Source of the DNA: Helicobacteraceae bacterium
GTDB lineage: Bacteria > Campylobacterota > Campylobacteria > Campylobacterales > SZUA-545
NCBI GenBank assembly: GCA_031273735.1
Contig: JAISRI010000016.1
Span: 1-7,648 of the forward strand
Length of the DNA stretch: 7,648 nt
Reading direction: 5' to 3'
Shown piece by piece: positions 6,459 through 7,648 of this stretch. The notes beneath the pieces were generated by a model. The model was not told where the DNA came from, did no database searches, and saw nothing but the letters and a program-made list of their open reading frames with translations. Each line of letters opens with the position of its first letter. Position 1 is the stretch's first letter. Both the position numbers and the translations under genes were made by a program.

Positions 6459-7207
6459 CGTGTATGTGATGCCGTTAAAAAAATATATTCTTGTCGTTTT
6501 CTGTTTGCAGGTTTCGCTCTCTTCGTCCCAATACTTGCCTTTTTCGCATTTGCAATAGGATTCTTCGGGTAAATAAAACCTGTATTCGCTATCTTGTTTT
6601 TTATAGATACCGGAAGGCAGTAATCGGAATTGGCGGTTGAGTTATAGTCAAGGACGAACTCTTCTCTTAATACGTAATATTTGCAATCTTCGCCATTATG
6701 GTAATAGTTCTTCCATAAACCAAAAAGAGCGCCGTCGGGGTGATCGGCGCTACTAAATTTGTTAAACAAGCCTACCTGATTTTCATCGTTGTTTGCGCTA
6801 CGAGCTTTAAATTCCGAACACATAGTTTCGTCTGTTAGAAGTAGATCAAAACCAATTATATTGTATATACTTAAGTCGCCAGCCGCCGTCGGCGTATTAT
6901 ATATTTTAAGTTTAGAGTTAGGATTAGATTGAATTTCTCCTACAAGTTTAATGTTTGCCATTATAGAAGGTAAGCCTTTTGGCATATAAGCGAGATGTAG
7001 CTTTACGTCGTGCAAGCTAAATAGTCCATAATAGTAATCGTTCGGAATTGGAAATATACTCAAACTGATCTCGTCGTCGCCCTGATAAAGATACCCAAAA
7101 GAATTTTCGTCGAACGGAAGCTCAACCCGATTGCCCGCAAATGTTTGAGGGGGCTGAAATAGAACCAAAAGTAACGCTAAAAGCGCGGTAAAACGAGTAA
7201 CAACCAT
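6455..7207 (-). CDS. Secreted hydrolase, signal peptide and N-terminal domain, upstream half of a split gene
   Basis: The 250-residue product begins with a clear Sec signal, MVVTRFTALLALLLVLF, with likely cleavage after A24 in TFA/GN. Residues about 25-200 form a mixed beta-rich domain I do not recognise, with cysteines in ETMCSEF, GEDCKYY and SDYCLP. After about residue 204 the composition changes abruptly to a basic, low-quality tail (KRAKPANRKRQEY). The overlapping -1 frame instead reads into the hydrolase domain. The tail is therefore probably an out-of-frame artefact, and this is the N-terminal part of a single 547-residue exported hydrolase. The ATG has an AAGGA site at 7218-7214 and a TACAAT box upstream, so this is the first gene of the operon. 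Its stop forms an ATGA overlap with the ATG at 6458, so reinitiation remains a weak alternative. Confidence 0.75.
   Translation of the reverse strand: MVVTRFTALLALLLVLFQPPQTFAGNRVELPFDENSFGYLYQGDDEISLSIFPIPNDYYYGLFSLHDVKLHLAYMPKGLPSIMANIKLVGEIQSNPNSKLKIYNTPTAAGDLSIYNIIGFDLLLTDETMCSEFKARSANNDENQVGLFNKFSSADHPDGALFGLWKNYYHNGEDCKYYVLREEFVLDYNSTANSDYCLPVSIKNKIANTGFIYPKNPIANAKKASIGTKRAKPANRKRQEYIFLTASHTR
6596..6602 (-). other. A AAA AAC heptamer at the hydrolase frame junction
   Basis: In the upstream reading frame the codons are ATA AAA AAC AAG, giving the canonical -1 slippery pattern X XXY YYZ in the correct phase. A -1 slip leads to CAA GAT AGC GAA in the hydrolase frame, giving exactly 204 + 343 = 547 residues. 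No strong downstream stem is visible. A missing A in this A6 run, or a lost base near CTTCCGG at about 6611-6616, would explain the break equally well. Confidence 0.45.
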
Positions 7208-7213
7208 AAAAAA

Positions 7214-7245
7214 TCCTTGACGACAAATAATTTACAAAGATTGTA
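7214..7245 (-). promoter_or_regulatory. Promoter -10 box and ribosome site of the hydrolase operon
   Basis: On the minus strand TACAAT lies at 7245-7240 and AAGGA at 7218-7214, six bases before the ATG at 7207. This predicts a leader of about 26 bases. There is no obvious -35 hexamer. This is the only clear promoter seen upstream of the three minus-strand genes. Confidence 0.5.
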
Positions 7246-7330
7246 ACCGTTTCTTGCTTTAATGGGAGTTAATGGTAAGTTGTGTTAAACAAACTATTGC
7301 GCGAAAATTTAGTAGGACAAAAAAAGAATC

Positions 7331-7492
7331 GCGCTTTACGACGCTTTGGGCTTTGAATCGCGTCGTTTTTGAAAGCTAGACGCTACGATCGCAAAGGCAA
7401 AGAGCGATCTTGAAGAGATAGAAACGCTCGATCTCGAAACGACGTTGGATAGGATCGAACGGCTATCTAGCTTGATTAGGCGTTTTGGCGGG
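7331..7492 (+). pseudogene. Degraded internal fragment of recN
   Basis: This stretch aligns with recN 1881-2054 in the same orientation. By hand count there are about 13 mismatches over about 157 aligned columns (roughly 90 percent identity), one inserted T (TTGGGCTTTGAATCG) and a net loss of about 13 bases near 7373. It therefore cannot be translated in the recN frame. Several differences are silent in recN codons, which suggests derivation from a diverged recN copy rather than a very recent duplication. It encodes part of the coiled-coil region only, with no ATPase motif. Homology stops sharply at GGCGGG (7487-7492). Confidence 0.85.
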
Positions 7493-7496
7493 CTGT

Positions 7497-7545
7497 TCCC
7501 ATTTTAAGGCGCAAACTACACTCGCCGCGAAGGAGTTGGCTTTTT
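7497..7545 (+). pseudogene. Remnant of the 3' end and terminator of the RCC1-type gene
   Basis: TCCCATTTTAAGGCGCAAAC at 7497-7516 matches the end of the RCC1 gene and its flank at 3967-3986. Over the 24 bases 7497-7520 there are three differences. The stop changes from TGA to TAA, keeping Pro-Phe-stop. A looser match follows (GAAGGAGTTGGC then five T, compared with GAAGGATTGG then six T). It lies four bases after the recN fragment, so the gene order of the intact recN-RCC1 locus is preserved with the middle missing. Confidence 0.6.
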
Positions 7546-7556
7546 AGCGTCGGCGC

Positions 7557-7648
7557 TTAATTGCAACTTCTTGAAACGCAACACGTTGATTCATAGCCAA
7601 AATGATCTTGCAAAACCAGTTTATCTTTCGCGAGTTCAAGTATGACGT
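7557..7648 (-). CDS. Possible C-terminus of an unidentified gene, runs off right edge
   Basis: From the right edge, one minus-strand frame reads 29 codons to TAA at 7559-7557. The peptide resembles real protein: VILELAKDKLVLQDHFGYES, then a cysteine-rich end TCCVSRSCN. One of the other minus-strand frames also reaches a stop nearby (ending AIKRRR) but looks less natural. Too little is present to assign a family, and with so few codons the open frame could be chance. Confidence 0.4.
   Translation of the reverse strand, partial: VILELAKDKLVLQDHFGYESTCCVSRSCN

Noticed and set aside
7221..7330. Additional recN or RCC1 sequence upstream of the recN fragment
   Set aside because: Apart from A-rich bases next to 7331 that weakly resemble recN near 1861-1880, no convincing match was found. 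The rest holds the operon promoter region.
1..7648. CRISPR array, tRNA, rRNA, insertion sequence or transposase
   Set aside because: No regularly spaced short repeats, cloverleaf, ribosomal RNA motifs, terminal inverted repeats or transposase-like peptides were seen. The repeats present are coding repeats or the recN fragment.

Overview
The window looks like a chromosomal segment from a Gram-negative bacterium, most likely a member of the Campylobacterota. The basis is a short RecN of 506 residues whose N-terminus resembles epsilonproteobacterial RecN, AAGGA-type ribosome sites, TATAAT or TACAAT boxes without clear -35 boxes, and two outer-membrane-type lipoproteins. This placement is from memory of family features, not from a search. 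The 8-mer GCGATCGC occurs nine times by hand count, far above chance.

Layout. (1) Positions 1-1213, minus strand: a damaged gene running off the left edge. A 5'-truncated beta-rich segment is followed, after a frame break at an A6 run, by two tandem peptidoglycan-binding (PG_binding_1-like) repeats. The second part has no stop before the window edge. (2) 1206-2726, plus strand: recN, the SMC-like DNA repair ATPase, with a TATAAT box so close to its ATG that the transcript may be leaderless. (3) 2856-3977, plus strand: a secreted seven-repeat RCC1-type beta-propeller, followed by a likely terminator. (4) 7207 down to 4037, minus strand: an apparent operon. It encodes a secreted alpha/beta hydrolase, split into two frames at an A AAA AAC heptamer, then a lipoprotein with two copies of a DSDxDGVRDD-containing unit, then a lipoprotein with one copy. 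(5) 7331-7545: a decayed mosaic in which an internal piece of recN is joined directly to the 3' end and terminator of the RCC1 gene, in the same order and orientation as the intact locus. (6) 7557-7648, minus strand: the possible C-terminus of an unidentified gene.

The most interesting unit is the hydrolase and lipoprotein operon. The enzyme carries an AHSQGN nucleophile elbow and plausible Asp and His partners. It is followed, with a TTG start overlapping the enzyme's stop, by two paralogous lipoproteins built from a Ca-loop-like unit that I do not recognise as a named family. This could be an exported lipase-like enzyme with lipoprotein partners or inhibitors, but that role is inference. 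The operon lies between the intact recN-RCC1 block and its remnant, so the region has been duplicated and partly deleted. Both split genes need the same -1 correction at an A6 run. This could be homopolymer error, real decay or, for the hydrolase, programmed frameshifting.
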